A stretch of 37,132 nt of DNA from JBEKTY01 sp049515555 (GTDB taxonomy: Bacteria > Planctomycetota > Planctomycetia > Pirellulales > Thermoguttaceae). The stretch spans positions 1 to 37,132 of the forward strand of contig JBEKTY010000076.1 in assembly GCA_049515555.1 (NCBI GenBank), written 5' to 3'. Below the pieces are notes generated by a model. It did no database searches. It had not been told where the DNA came from and saw only the letters and a list, made by a program, of their open reading frames with translations. Both the position numbers and the translations under genes were made by a program. Numbering within the stretch: the stretch's first letter is position 1; the number at the start of each line of letters is the position of its first letter. This document shows positions 17,312-26,200 of this stretch, piece after piece.

Positions 17312-17477
17312 AGCAGGAGGCAGGAGGTAGAAGTCAGGAGCCAGGAGTCAGGAGGAGGCAGATGGAAAGGCAGGCGAGATCGTTTAGGGATCTGATCGCA
17401 TGGCAGAAGGCCCGCGCGTTCGGCCTGGGATTCGGGATTCTGACTCCTGACTCCTGACTTCTGACTCCTTTTATCCT
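17312..17477. repeat. AGGAGTC inverted repeat block
   Basis: A run of AGGAGGCAGGAGGTAGAAGT and CAGGAGTCAGGAGG (17312-17356) is mirrored by TGACTCCTGACTCCTGACTT and CTGACTCC (17441-17469). The arms enclose the four-helix-bundle relic and separate the TetR gene from the HlyD gene; whether they reduce operon read-through cannot be judged. Confidence 0.7.
17362..17457 (+). pseudogene. relic of a four-helix-bundle (23S rRNA IVP-like) protein
   Basis: A 31-codon frame starting MERQARSFRDLIAWQKARAF. The FRDLIAWQKA segment is the hallmark N-terminus of the four-helix-bundle/S23-type family, whose members are about 120 residues. Here the homology stops after about 20 residues, where the repeat arm begins. 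It is probably a deletion relic. Confidence 0.55.
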
Positions 17478-17513
17478 TATCATGTGATTGCCCGTTCACA
17501 ATAAAGGCTCGGC

Positions 17514-18662
17514 ATGAAGAAGATCATCCTGCTCGTCTTGCTGCTGGCCGGCGCGATCGGGGGGGGCGCCTGGTATGCCCGCCTGCGCTCCCGCTCGGCC
17601 GACGACGGCCTGCTGGTCTCGGGCAATATCGAGGCCACGGAGGTGAACATCAACTTCAAGATCGCCGGCCGGGTGGAGAAGCGGCTGGTGGACGAAGGGC
17701 AGAAAGTCACCCGCGGCCAGACGGTGGCCCAATTGGACACCGCAGACCTGGAGGCCGACGTGGCCCTGCGCCGGGCGGAACTGGGTGCGACGCAGGCCGT
17801 GCTGGCCCAGTTGCTCGCCGGCTCACGGCCCGACGAGATCAAGGCGGCCCAGGCGGCGATGGACAAGGCCCGCGCCAATCTGGCCGAGCTCAAGGCGGGC
17901 AGCCGGCCGGAGGAGATCGAGGCCGCCAAGGCCGACTTCACCGCCACCGAGGTGGATCGCGATCGGCTCAAGACCGAGCGCGAGCGGGCCGACCGGCTGA
18001 TCGTGCAGCGGATCATCACGCCCGAGCAGCACGACCAGGCCCAGGCGGCCTGGCGGGTGGCAACCGAGAAGCACATCCAGGCGCTGAAGCGTTACGAGCT
18101 GATGCGGCAAGGCCCGCGGCGGGAGGAGATCGACCAGGCCCAGGCTACCTTCGAGCAAGCGTCGGCGCAGTACCGGCTGGTTAAGGAAGGACCGCGGGCC
18201 GAGGAGATCGACCAGGCGCGGGCCAAAGTCGAGCAGGCCAAGGCCATGCTGCGGTCGGCCGAGGTCAAGTTGAGCTACGCCACGGTGGTCTCGCCGCTGA
18301 CGGGCGTGGTGCTGTCGAAGAACATCGAGCCCGGCGAGTACGTTGCGCCGGGCACGCCGGTGGTTACGGTGGCCGACCTGGACAACGTGTGGCTGCGGGC
18401 CTACGTGGACGAGCGCGACGTGGGCACCCGCCGCGTGGCCCTCGACGAGGAGGCGGAAGTCTCCACCGACGCCTATCCCGGCAGGATCTACAAGGGTCGT
18501 ATATCCTTCATCTCCGAGGAGGCCGAATTCACGCCCAAGACCGTGCAGACGGAAAAAGAACGGGTCAAGCTGGTTTATCGCATCAAGATCGACGTGAAGA
18601 ACTCCAAGGGGGAGCTGAAGCCCGGTATGCCGGCCGACGCCCGGCTGGTGGGGGAGCTATGA
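17514..18662 (+). CDS. HlyD-family efflux adaptor (membrane fusion protein)
   Basis: A 382-residue periplasmic adaptor anchored by one N-terminal helix (KKIILLVLLLAGAIGGGAWY). The lipoyl halves flank a long coiled coil: VSGNIEATEVNINFKIAGRV...DEGQKVTRGQTVAQLD at the start and ATVVSPLTGVVLSKNIEPGE later. The coiled coil contains four related units built on GSRPDEIKAAQAAMDKA, GSRPEEIEAAKADF, QGPRREEIDQAQATF and GPRAEEIDQARAKV. A beta-barrel domain ends with LKPGMPADARL. The arrangement resembles E. coli YbhG/YhiI, which work with YbhFSR-type exporters. AAAGG before the ATG serves as binding site. Downstream genes supply the ATPase and permeases. Confidence 0.92.
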   Translation: MKKIILLVLLLAGAIGGGAWYARLRSRSADDGLLVSGNIEATEVNINFKIAGRVEKRLVDEGQKVTRGQTVAQLDTADLEADVALRRAELGATQAVLAQLLAGSRPDEIKAAQAAMDKARANLAELKAGSRPEEIEAAKADFTATEVDRDRLKTERERADRLIVQRIITPEQHDQAQAAWRVATEKHIQALKRYELMRQGPRREEIDQAQATFEQASAQYRLVKEGPRAEEIDQARAKVEQAKAMLRSAEVKLSYATVVSPLTGVVLSKNIEPGEYVAPGTPVVTVADLDNVWLRAYVDERDVGTRRVALDEEAEVSTDAYPGRIYKGRISFISEEAEFTPKTVQTEKERVKLVYRIKIDVKNSKGELKPGMPADARLVGEL

Positions 18663-18674
18663 GCCTTGAGCCGC

Positions 18675-20642
18675 ATGGACACTATCCGCACCGAGCGACT
18701 GACGAAGACCTTCGGCGAGCTGGCCGCGGTGAGCGCGCTGACGCTCAGCGTGGCAGAGGGCGAGATTTTCGGCCTGGTGGGACCGGACGGGGCGGGGAAG
18801 ACCACCACCATGCGGCTCTTGACGGCGATCATGGAGCCCAGCGGCGGCGATGCCTGGGTGACCGGCCGGCACGTGATCCGCCAGAGCGAGGCGGTGAAGG
18901 AGAACATCGGCTACATGAGCCAGCGGTTCGGCCTGTACCCGGACCTGACGGTGATGGAGAACCTGGCCTTCTATGCCGACATATTTGACGTGCCGCGGAA
19001 AGTCCGCCGGGAGCGGGAAGAACGGCTGCTGGCGTTCAGCAACTTGGGGCCGTTTCGGCGGCGGTTGGCGGGCAATCTGTCGGGCGGAATGAAGCAGAAG
19101 CTGGGCCTGGCCTGCACGCTGATCCACGCCCCGAAGGTCCTCTTCCTGGATGAGCCGACCAACGGGGTGGACCCCGTCTCGCGCCGCGACTTCTGGCGGA
19201 TCCTGTACGACTTGCAGCGCGAGCGGGCAACGATTTTCCTTTCTACGGCCTATCTCGACGAGGCGGAGCGGTGCCAGCGGCTGGCCCTCATCCATCGCGG
19301 ACGGCTGCTGGCCTGCGGCACGCCGGCCGAGGTCAAGCGGCTGATGCGGGGCACGATCGTCGAGGTTCGTTCGGCGGAGCCCCGCCGGGCAGCGGCCGCC
19401 CTGCGCCAGCACTGCCCGGCCGATTCGGTGGTCCTGTTCGGCGACCGGGTACACGTGGTCGGGCCCGGGCCGGAGGAGACCTTGGGCCGGGTCCGCAGCG
19501 CGCTCTGGGCGGCCGGCCTCGAGCCGCAGTCGATGAGCGTGGTCGAGCCTTCGCTGGAAGACGTGTTCGTCTCGGCCATAGGAGAGCAGGGGAGCAGGCA
19601 CAAAGGGGATGGAGGGGATGGGGAACGGGCAAGCGGAGCGGGACAGCAGAGCAGGGCGGCTGCCGGCCCTCGGGATCATCCGCTCGCCTCCTCCCCGTTC
19701 CTCACTCCCTCATTCCTTCTCTCATCCCCTCACTCCCTCAACCCCTCATCCCCTCAACCCCTCAACCCCTCATCCCCTCAACCCCTCATCCCCTCAACCC
19801 CTCAACCCCTCAGTCCAGAGGGCGAGAACAGCGTGGTGGTCGAGAATCTGGAGCGGCGGTTCGGCAGTTTCGTGGCCGTCAATGGGGTGAGCTTCCAGGT
19901 GCGTCGCGGCGAGGTGTACGGCTTCCTGGGTCCCAACGGGGCGGGAAAATCGACCACCATCCGCATGTTGTGCGGCATCCTGGCCCCCACGGGCGGGCGA
20001 GGTACGGTGGCCGGCCTGGACATCCGCACCCAGCCTGAACAGATCAAGGCCCGCGTCGGATACATGAGTCAGAAATTCTCGCTGTACCAGGACCTGACGG
20101 TGGAGGAAAACATTGATTTCTATAGCGGGATCTATCGGATTCCGGCCCACGAGAAGCGCCAGCGGAAGGAGTGGGTCGTGGAGATGGCCGGTTTGGGCGA
20201 GCATCGCCGCCGGCCGACGGGCGTTCTTTCCGGAGGCTGGCGGCAGCGGCTGGCCCTGGGCTGCGCGATCCTGCACCGGCCGCCGATCTTGTTCCTGGAC
20301 GAGCCGACGGCGGGGGTGGACCCCATCAGCCGCCGCCGGTTCTGGGACCTCATCTATTCCATGTCGGGCGAGGGGGTGACCATCTTCGTTACCACGCATT
20401 ACATGGATGAGGCGGAGTATTGCGACCGCCTGGGGCTGATTTATCGGGGGGAACTGATCGCCCAGGGGACACCCGAGTCGCTCAAGCGGCAGGCGATTGT
20501 CGAGGGGGCGGCGGGGGGAGCGGGCGGGGGCGAACCGGGCGAGCCGGGCGGGCCGCCCCTTCCGTCGCTGGAGGACGTGTTCGTCTGGCTGATCGAGGCC
20601 CGCGACCGCTCCGAGCGGCCGCAGGAGGAGGTGCGGCGATGA
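18675..20642 (+). CDS. ABC transporter ATPase with two fused nucleotide-binding domains
   Basis: A 655-residue cytosolic ATPase of the YbhF/RbbA N-terminal type. NBD1: Walker A GPDGAGKTTT (Asp where Asn is usual), signature LSGGMKQKLGL, Walker B VLFLDEPTNGVDP, then STAYLDEAE, where the switch His is missing. NBD2: GPNGAGKSTT, LSGGWRQRLAL, ILFLDEPTAGVDP and VTTHYMDEAE with His present. Such asymmetry suggests one fully active site, as in other heterologous pairs. The linker (about residues 300-380) is encoded by tandem CCCCTCAA/CCCCTCAT repeats and is Pro/Ser-rich. The ATG at 18675 is chosen; a TTG at 18666 with better-spaced GGGGGAG is possible. It drives the two permeases downstream. Confidence 0.93.
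   Translation: MDTIRTERLTKTFGELAAVSALTLSVAEGEIFGLVGPDGAGKTTTMRLLTAIMEPSGGDAWVTGRHVIRQSEAVKENIGYMSQRFGLYPDLTVMENLAFYADIFDVPRKVRREREERLLAFSNLGPFRRRLAGNLSGGMKQKLGLACTLIHAPKVLFLDEPTNGVDPVSRRDFWRILYDLQRERATIFLSTAYLDEAERCQRLALIHRGRLLACGTPAEVKRLMRGTIVEVRSAEPRRAAAALRQHCPADSVVLFGDRVHVVGPGPEETLGRVRSALWAAGLEPQSMSVVEPSLEDVFVSAIGEQGSRHKGDGGDGERASGAGQQSRAAAGPRDHPLASSPFLTPSFLLSSPHSLNPSSPQPLNPSSPQPLIPSTPQPLSPEGENSVVVENLERRFGSFVAVNGVSFQVRRGEVYGFLGPNGAGKSTTIRMLCGILAPTGGRGTVAGLDIRTQPEQIKARVGYMSQKFSLYQDLTVEENIDFYSGIYRIPAHEKRQRKEWVVEMAGLGEHRRRPTGVLSGGWRQRLALGCAILHRPPILFLDEPTAGVDPISRRRFWDLIYSMSGEGVTIFVTTHYMDEAEYCDRLGLIYRGELIAQGTPESLKRQAIVEGAAGGAGGGEPGEPGGPPLPSLEDVFVWLIEARDRSERPQEEVRR
19690..19812. repeat. CCCCTCA(A/T) tandem repeat in the ABC ATPase linker
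   Basis: Roughly ten units of CCCCTCAAC/CCCCTCATC read in frame as SSPHSLNPSSPQPLNP and similar. The region has no ABC-domain homology and joins NBD1 to NBD2. Confidence 0.85.
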
Positions 20643-20761
20643 AAGCCCTGGAGTGTAGCAGGCACACTCCGTGTGCCGTCCGTCACACCTTTTTCCGCTT
20701 CAGCGGACGGCACACGGCGTGTGCCTGCTACGTTGCCGCGGAACCGGGAGGGCGGCGATGA
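20639..20761 (+). CDS. 40-codon ORF bridging two coupled genes
   Basis: The ORF starts with an ATG that overlaps the ATPase stop (ATGA at 20639-20642) and ends with a TGA that overlaps the permease ATG (ATGA at 20758-20761). It encodes MKALECSRHTPCAVRHTFFR and a Cys/Arg-rich tail. Nearly all of it is the inverted repeat at 20655-20731. It could keep ribosomes moving from the ATPase gene to the permease gene; the peptide itself probably has no function. It may be chance, since the repeat could have inserted just after the old start codon of the permease. Confidence 0.4.
   Translation: MKALECSRHTPCAVRHTFFRFSGRHTACACYVAAEPGGRR
20655..20731. repeat. inverted repeat between ABC genes
   Basis: The arms GTAGCAGGCACACTCCGTGT and ACACGGCGTGTGCCTGCTAC (24-28 bp each, one or two mismatches) enclose about 20 bases. 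This is a dispersed-element type; no second copy is seen in the window. Confidence 0.85.
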
Positions 20762-21891
20762 ACCTTCGTCGGGTGGCGGCGATTGCCCGCAAGGAGCTGC
20801 TGCACGTGCTCCGCGACCCGCGGAGCCTGGGCATGGCCATTGCCCTGCCCATGCTTATGCTGTTCGTGTTCGGCTACGCCCTGACGCTGGACGTGGACCA
20901 CGTGGCAATGATCGTCTGGGACCAGAGCGGGACGCCGGCCAGCCGGGAGCTGGTCAGCCGTTTTGCGGGCTCGCCTTATTTTTCGGTGCGGGGCTACGTG
21001 GACAATCCGCGGGCGCTGGAGCGGGCGATCGACTCGGGCGAGGCCCTGATGGCCCTGGTCGTGCCCCGCGATTTCGCCCGCCGCTTGGCGGTCGGGCCGG
21101 AGGCCCCCGTGCAACTGATCGTCAACGGCGTGGATTCCAACACGGCCACGATCGCCATCGGCTATGCCGACGTGCTGGCGGAGATTTTCACGCAGGAGCG
21201 GACGCTGGGCCGGCGGCCGCCGGCAGGGCCGGCCGTCCGCGTGCCCCTGGACGTCCGCAGCCGGGTGTGGTTCAACGCCGAGCTGGAGTCGAAGAACTAC
21301 ATCGTGCCCGGGCTGATCGCGGTGATCATGATGGTGATCTCGGCCATGCTTACCTCGCTGACCTTTGCGGGCGAGTGGGAGCGGGGGACGATGGAGCAGT
21401 TGATTTCCACGCCCGTCCGCGGCCGGGAGCTGATCCTCGGCAAACTGGCGCCGTATTTCGTCATCGGACTCTTGGACATGGCCCTGGCGGTGCTGGTGGG
21501 CCAGTTCCTGTTCCACGTCCCGCTGCGCGGCAACGTGGCGTTGCTGTTCGGCATCGCCTCGGTGTTCCTCACCGGGGTGCTGGCGATGGGCATGCTCATC
21601 AGCATCGTCACCAAGACGCAGCTCTTGGCCTGCCAGTTGGCGATGACGGCCACGTTCCTGCCCTCGTTCCTGCTGTCGGGGTTCATTTTCGCGATCGTCA
21701 ACATGCCGCGGCCCATCCAGTGCATTACGTATCTGGTGCCGGCGCGGTATTTCATCGGCATCCTGAAGGGCATTTATCTGAAGGGGGTGGGGCTGGAGAT
21801 CCTGGCCCTCGACGCCGGCCTGCTCGTGCTGTTCGCGGCGGCGGTGACCCTGGCGGCGAGCCTGAAGTTCAAGAAGAAGCTGAGCGGATGA
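20758..21891 (+). CDS. ABC-2 type permease subunit
   Basis: A 377-residue membrane subunit of the YbhS/YbhR type. It begins with the cytosolic elbow IARKELLHVLRDPRSLGMAI, then a first membrane helix (LPMLMLFVFGYALTL), a large periplasmic domain of about 150 residues (VDSNTATIAIGYADV), and five helices in the C-terminal half (IVPGLIAVIMMVISAMLTSL, LLDMALAVLVGQFLF, and others). The loop EWERGTMEQLISTPVRGRELILGK is the ABC-2 hallmark contact with the ATPase. GGGAGG precedes the ATG. It is followed by a second permease with a four-base ATGA overlap; together they would make the heterodimeric channel. Confidence 0.93.
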   Translation: MNLRRVAAIARKELLHVLRDPRSLGMAIALPMLMLFVFGYALTLDVDHVAMIVWDQSGTPASRELVSRFAGSPYFSVRGYVDNPRALERAIDSGEALMALVVPRDFARRLAVGPEAPVQLIVNGVDSNTATIAIGYADVLAEIFTQERTLGRRPPAGPAVRVPLDVRSRVWFNAELESKNYIVPGLIAVIMMVISAMLTSLTFAGEWERGTMEQLISTPVRGRELILGKLAPYFVIGLLDMALAVLVGQFLFHVPLRGNVALLFGIASVFLTGVLAMGMLISIVTKTQLLACQLAMTATFLPSFLLSGFIFAIVNMPRPIQCITYLVPARYFIGILKGIYLKGVGLEILALDAGLLVLFAAAVTLAASLKFKKKLSG

Positions 21892-23015
21892 TCGAGCGCG
21901 TGTGGCACATGCTGGTGAAGGAATTCATCCAGGTCTTCCGCGACCCGCGGGCGCGGGGCATCATCTTCATCCTGCCCTGCCTGGAGGTGCTGGTGATCGG
22001 CTACGCCGTGAACATGGACATCCGCCACATCCGCACGGCGATTTGCGACCGCGACAACAGCGCGGCCAGCCGCGACCTGCTGGACCGCTTCGTGCATTCG
22101 GGGTATTTCGACGTCGTGGCGCGGGCCGAGGACGACCGGCGGATCCAGCGGCTGGTCGATCGCGGCGACGCGCAGATCGTGTTCCAGATCAACCGCGGCT
22201 TCGCCGACGACCTGCACGCCGGCCGCACGGCCTGCCTGCAGGTGATCCTCGACGGCAGCGACTCGAACACGGCCGGCATCGCCCTGAGCTACGCCGGCAA
22301 GATCACCGGCCGCTACTCGCAGGCGATCCTCGTGGAGCGCTTCCAGCGGCTGGGAAGCGGCGCCCAACCGCCGCCGCCGCTGGACCTCCGCAGCCGGGCC
22401 TGGTTCAACGAGAACCTGCAAAGCCGCAACTACTTCGTCCCCGGCGTGATCGTCATCGTCGTGACCCTGGTCAGCCTGCTGCTGACCAGCATGGCCATCG
22501 TCCGCGAGAAGGAGATCGGCACCATCGAGCAGATCATGGTCACGCCCATCACGCCGGTCGAATTCATACTGGGCAAGACCATCCCCTTCGCCTTGATCGC
22601 CCTGGTGGACGTGACGCTGATCACCGTCATCGGCGTATACTGGTTCGAGGTGCCGATCCGGGGCAACATTCCGCTTCTGTACCTGGCCACGCTGCTGTAC
22701 ATGATGACGGCGCTGGGGGTGGGCCTGTTCATTTCCACGGTGAGCCGGACGCAGCAGCAGGCGATGCTGGGCACGTTCCTGTTCCTGTTTCCGGCGATGC
22801 TGCTGTCCGGCTTTTCCTTCCCCATCGCCAACATGCCGCCGGCCGCCCAATGGTTGACGTATTTCAACCCCCTGGCCTATTTCCTGACGCTGGTGCGGAG
22901 CCTGTTTCTGCAAGGGGTGGGCCTGGAATTCCTGTGGCGGCCGATGGCCGTGCTGGGGCTGATGGGGGTGGTCACGTTGTGGATGGCCGTGCGGCGGTTC
23001 CACAAGACGCTGTGA
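21888..23015 (+). CDS. ABC-2 type permease subunit
   Basis: A 375-residue paralog of the preceding subunit. The same plan is seen: elbow LVKEFIQVFRDPRARGIIFI, helix PCLEVLVIGYAVNM, periplasmic domain (GSDSNTAGIALSYAGKITGR), then five helices with the coupling stretch EKEIGTIEQIMVTPITPVEFILGK. It is translationally coupled to the upstream permease through ATGA at 21888-21891. It ends the efflux operon; an inverted repeat with a T-rich tail follows. Confidence 0.93.
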   Translation: MIERVWHMLVKEFIQVFRDPRARGIIFILPCLEVLVIGYAVNMDIRHIRTAICDRDNSAASRDLLDRFVHSGYFDVVARAEDDRRIQRLVDRGDAQIVFQINRGFADDLHAGRTACLQVILDGSDSNTAGIALSYAGKITGRYSQAILVERFQRLGSGAQPPPPLDLRSRAWFNENLQSRNYFVPGVIVIVVTLVSLLLTSMAIVREKEIGTIEQIMVTPITPVEFILGKTIPFALIALVDVTLITVIGVYWFEVPIRGNIPLLYLATLLYMMTALGVGLFISTVSRTQQQAMLGTFLFLFPAMLLSGFSFPIANMPPAAQWLTYFNPLAYFLTLVRSLFLQGVGLEFLWRPMAVLGLMGVVTLWMAVRRFHKTL

Positions 23016-23020
23016 GCGCT

Positions 23021-23086
23021 AATGACCAATACCCCTATTGACCAATGACTAACTTAGTCATTGGGATTTGGTCATTGGTCATTTTC
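23021..23086 (+). terminator. inverted repeat terminating the efflux operon
   Basis: AATGACCAAT and TTGACCAATGACTAA on the left are mirrored by TTAGTCATTG and GGTCATTGGTCATT on the right, with a short TTTT following. A strong imperfect hairpin six bases after the last permease stop; it is built of short ATTGGTCAT units. Confidence 0.65.
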
Positions 23087-23148
23087 CCTTTCCGATCGGC
23101 AATTTCTGCCGGTTCTTGCGCGCGGCGCAATTTCATCACGAATTGCCC

Positions 23149-23177
23149 TTGACCGGCGGCGGCCCGCGGGGTATTTA
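23149..23177 (+). promoter_or_regulatory. putative promoter of the secretin gene
   Basis: TTGACC at 23149-23154 and TATTTA at 23172-23177 with a 17-base spacer, giving a leader of about 110 bases. Confidence 0.5.
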
Positions 23178-23293
23178 ACCGCTCCCTTCGGTCGAATTCG
23201 CCAAACTTATCGGGAAACCCGGTGCGGAAGTGATTTCGTTGGCCGGCTAGGGCGGCTGCCGCGGCGCGGCACTTCGGACAAAGGAGATATCGC

Positions 23294-26200
23294 GTGTTCA
23301 GAACGACCGCAAAAATACATGTCGGCTGGATGGCGGTGGCCCTGAGCTGCGCGGCGGGCATGGCCATGGCCGGGCAGCCAAGCGATCCGTTCCTGAGCCG
23401 ATCGGGCGGGGCGATGCTGGACTCCGGGCCGGCCGTCGTGCCCGAGGCCGGTGGACCGGGCACCATGCCGCCGGGGGCGATGCCCACGCTGGGGCGGCCC
23501 GACGCGGCCGCGGCCGGGGCGCCGCCCGTGGGCCGGGCCGACCCGCTGGCGCCCCCCCTGCACGACGACCTGCGATTGCCGCCGGCCCTGGCCGACCGCT
23601 ACGCCAATCCCGGCGCCGATCGGGCGGCGAGCGACGGCCTGCTGCTGGCGGCGCGCCGCGCACTGGCCGTGGGCGACGTGCGGCGGGCGGCGGCCCTGGT
23701 GGCCCAGGCCAAGCAGATGCCCGTCCGCTACGCCCCGACCGACGACACCCCCGAGCGGGTCGAGGCCGCGCTGGCCCGCTATCAAGAGGTCAATGCCCTG
23801 GACAAGGGCACGCAGACGTATCGCCGCGCCTATGCGCGGATGCTCATGGAGCAGGCCGAGGCCCTGTTGCGGTGGGGCGACTACGAGCAGGCGGACCAAC
23901 TGGCGGCGCAGGCCGCCCGGCAGCAGGTGGATTATGGCCCCTTCGACGCCCGGCCGGAAGAACTGTTGCGGCGTATCGCGGGCCTGAGGCAGCAGGGGGC
24001 GGCGCAGACCCGAACGCCCTCCGGCGTGATGCCGGCGGTGGCCATGGCGGGGCCGGGTCCGGACCCCGTCGCGCCGGCCTACTACGTACCCTCCCAGGAC
24101 GCGACGCGGAACATACTGGTTTCGGGCCCGCCCGCGGCGGCCGAAACGATCGCCACGCCGCCGGGCCAGCCGCTCTCGGCCGAGCAGCCGGCCCCCTCGC
24201 CGGGCCTGGCCCTGTTTCAGCAGGGCGAGGCGGCCCTGAAGGCCCACGACCGCGATCGGGCCTACCAATTGTTCCGGCAGGCGTCGGCCTACATGAACGA
24301 GTTGGACCCGCTCACGGCGCAGCGGCTGCAGGACCACTTGCAGTTGCTGTCGATGCCCAGGCCGGCCGCGCGGGGGGTCCCGCCGGGTCAGCCCGGCTCG
24401 CCCGCCGAAGAGGCCGCCGCCCGGCAGTTCGCCCTGCAGCGGCAGGTCTATGCCGACGTGGGTCAACAAGAGGCCAATGCCAAGGCCCTGCTGGCGAAAG
24501 ACCCCAAGGGGGCCCTGGCCTTGCTTCAGGAAACCCGCCAGCGGGTGGAGGCCGCCGGCTTGCAACCCGCCGTCCGCGACCAGATGCTCCGCCGCCTGGA
24601 CCGCGCCATCGCCGACACGCAGCAGTTCATCGAGCAGAACCGGCCGCGGATCGAGCTGGCCGAGAAGAACGATCGCGTCAAGCAGGATATAAAGCGCGAG
24701 GAGTTGGCCAAGGAGCAGATGCGGGAGAAGATCGCGCTGAAGGTTGACCAGTACAATCGGCTGATCGACGAGCACCGCTACGAAGAGGCCGTGGTGGTCT
24801 CCAAGCAGATGGGGGAGATTGCGCCCAACGATCCGACCGTTAAGCAGATCCTGCTCACCGCGCCGCTGATCCGCAACGTCAGAGATTACGAACGTATCAA
24901 GGAGCGGAAGGAGGATGGATTCGTCAAGGAGATGCTCGCCTGCGACGAGGCGGCCATACCGTTCTCAGGCAACGATCCCCTGCTGTTCCCGGACGCGAAG
25001 AAATGGAAGGAATTGAGCGACCGGCGCGGGAAGCTGGCGCGGGAACATCAGCGGCATGGCTCGGAGCGGGAGATCGAGATCGAGAAGAAGCTCAAAACGC
25101 CGATCGCCTTCTCCTTCCGCAACAAGCCGCTGAGCCAGGTCCTGGACCAATTGGCCAAGCTGGCCGACATCAACATCAAGCTGGACGAGGAGGGCCTGCG
25201 GCAGGAGGGCGTGTCGCCGGAAACGCCCGTGTCGCTGGAAGTCAGCCATGAGATCATGCTCAAGAGCGTGCTGAACCTGATCCTCGAAGACCGTCATTTG
25301 TGCTACGTGATCAAGGACGAAGTGCTGAAGATCACCAGCGAGCAGATGAAGACGGGGCAGATCTACACGGTGAGCTATCCGGTGGGCGACCTGGTGATGC
25401 CGATTCCGAACTTCGTGCCCAACCCGCGGATGGGCATTGCCGGTGCGCTGCACGAGGCGATGAGCAACGCCGGCCTGGGGGGCATGACCCCCTTCGGATC
25501 CTCCGGCACGCCCCTGATGAGCGTGGCCAGCAAGGACGGCAAACCCAACAGCGCCACGATCAATCCCAGCGTGCTGGCCCAGGTGGCGGGCCGATCGCCC
25601 TCCAGCGCGGGCGGCGCGGGGCTCGCGGCGCCCAACAACCCGCCAGCGGGCGGGGCCGGACCCGGCGGTCTGGGCGGCGCGGCGGCCGCCGATTTCGACG
25701 ACCTGATCGAACTTATTACGACCACGGTGGCGCCCAAGAGCTGGGAGCAGAACGGCGGCCAGGGCAACATCGCCCAATTCCCCACCAACCTCAGCCTGGT
25801 GGTCAGCCAGACGCAGGAGGTCCACGAGCAGATCTCCGACCTGCTGGAGCAGTTGCGGCGGATGCAGGACCTGCAGATCACGATCGAGGTCCGCTTCATT
25901 ACCCTTAGCGACAGCTTCTTCGAGCGGATCGGCGTGGACTTCGACTTCAACATCGCCAAGAACAACGTTAACCTTACCGCGGCCGGCTACACGCCGATCA
26001 TCGACCCCACGACGGGGATGGCCACCTTGTCGCACGCCCCCGGCAGCCCGACGTCGATCGGCGGCTTGCAGAACTCGGGCAACAATCCGGCCGGTAGCGG
26101 CCTGTTCACGACCGACCTGGACATCCCCTTCAAACAGGGCACCTACGCCCTGGCGGTGCCGCAGTTCGGCGGCTGGGATTCGTCGGCGGCCACGGCCGCC

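Noticed and set aside
20673..23015. 780-codon frame starting inside the first permease and ending with the second
   Set aside because: Its first 400 codons are an out-of-frame shadow of the first permease; the real second permease starts at 21888 with an ATGA overlap.
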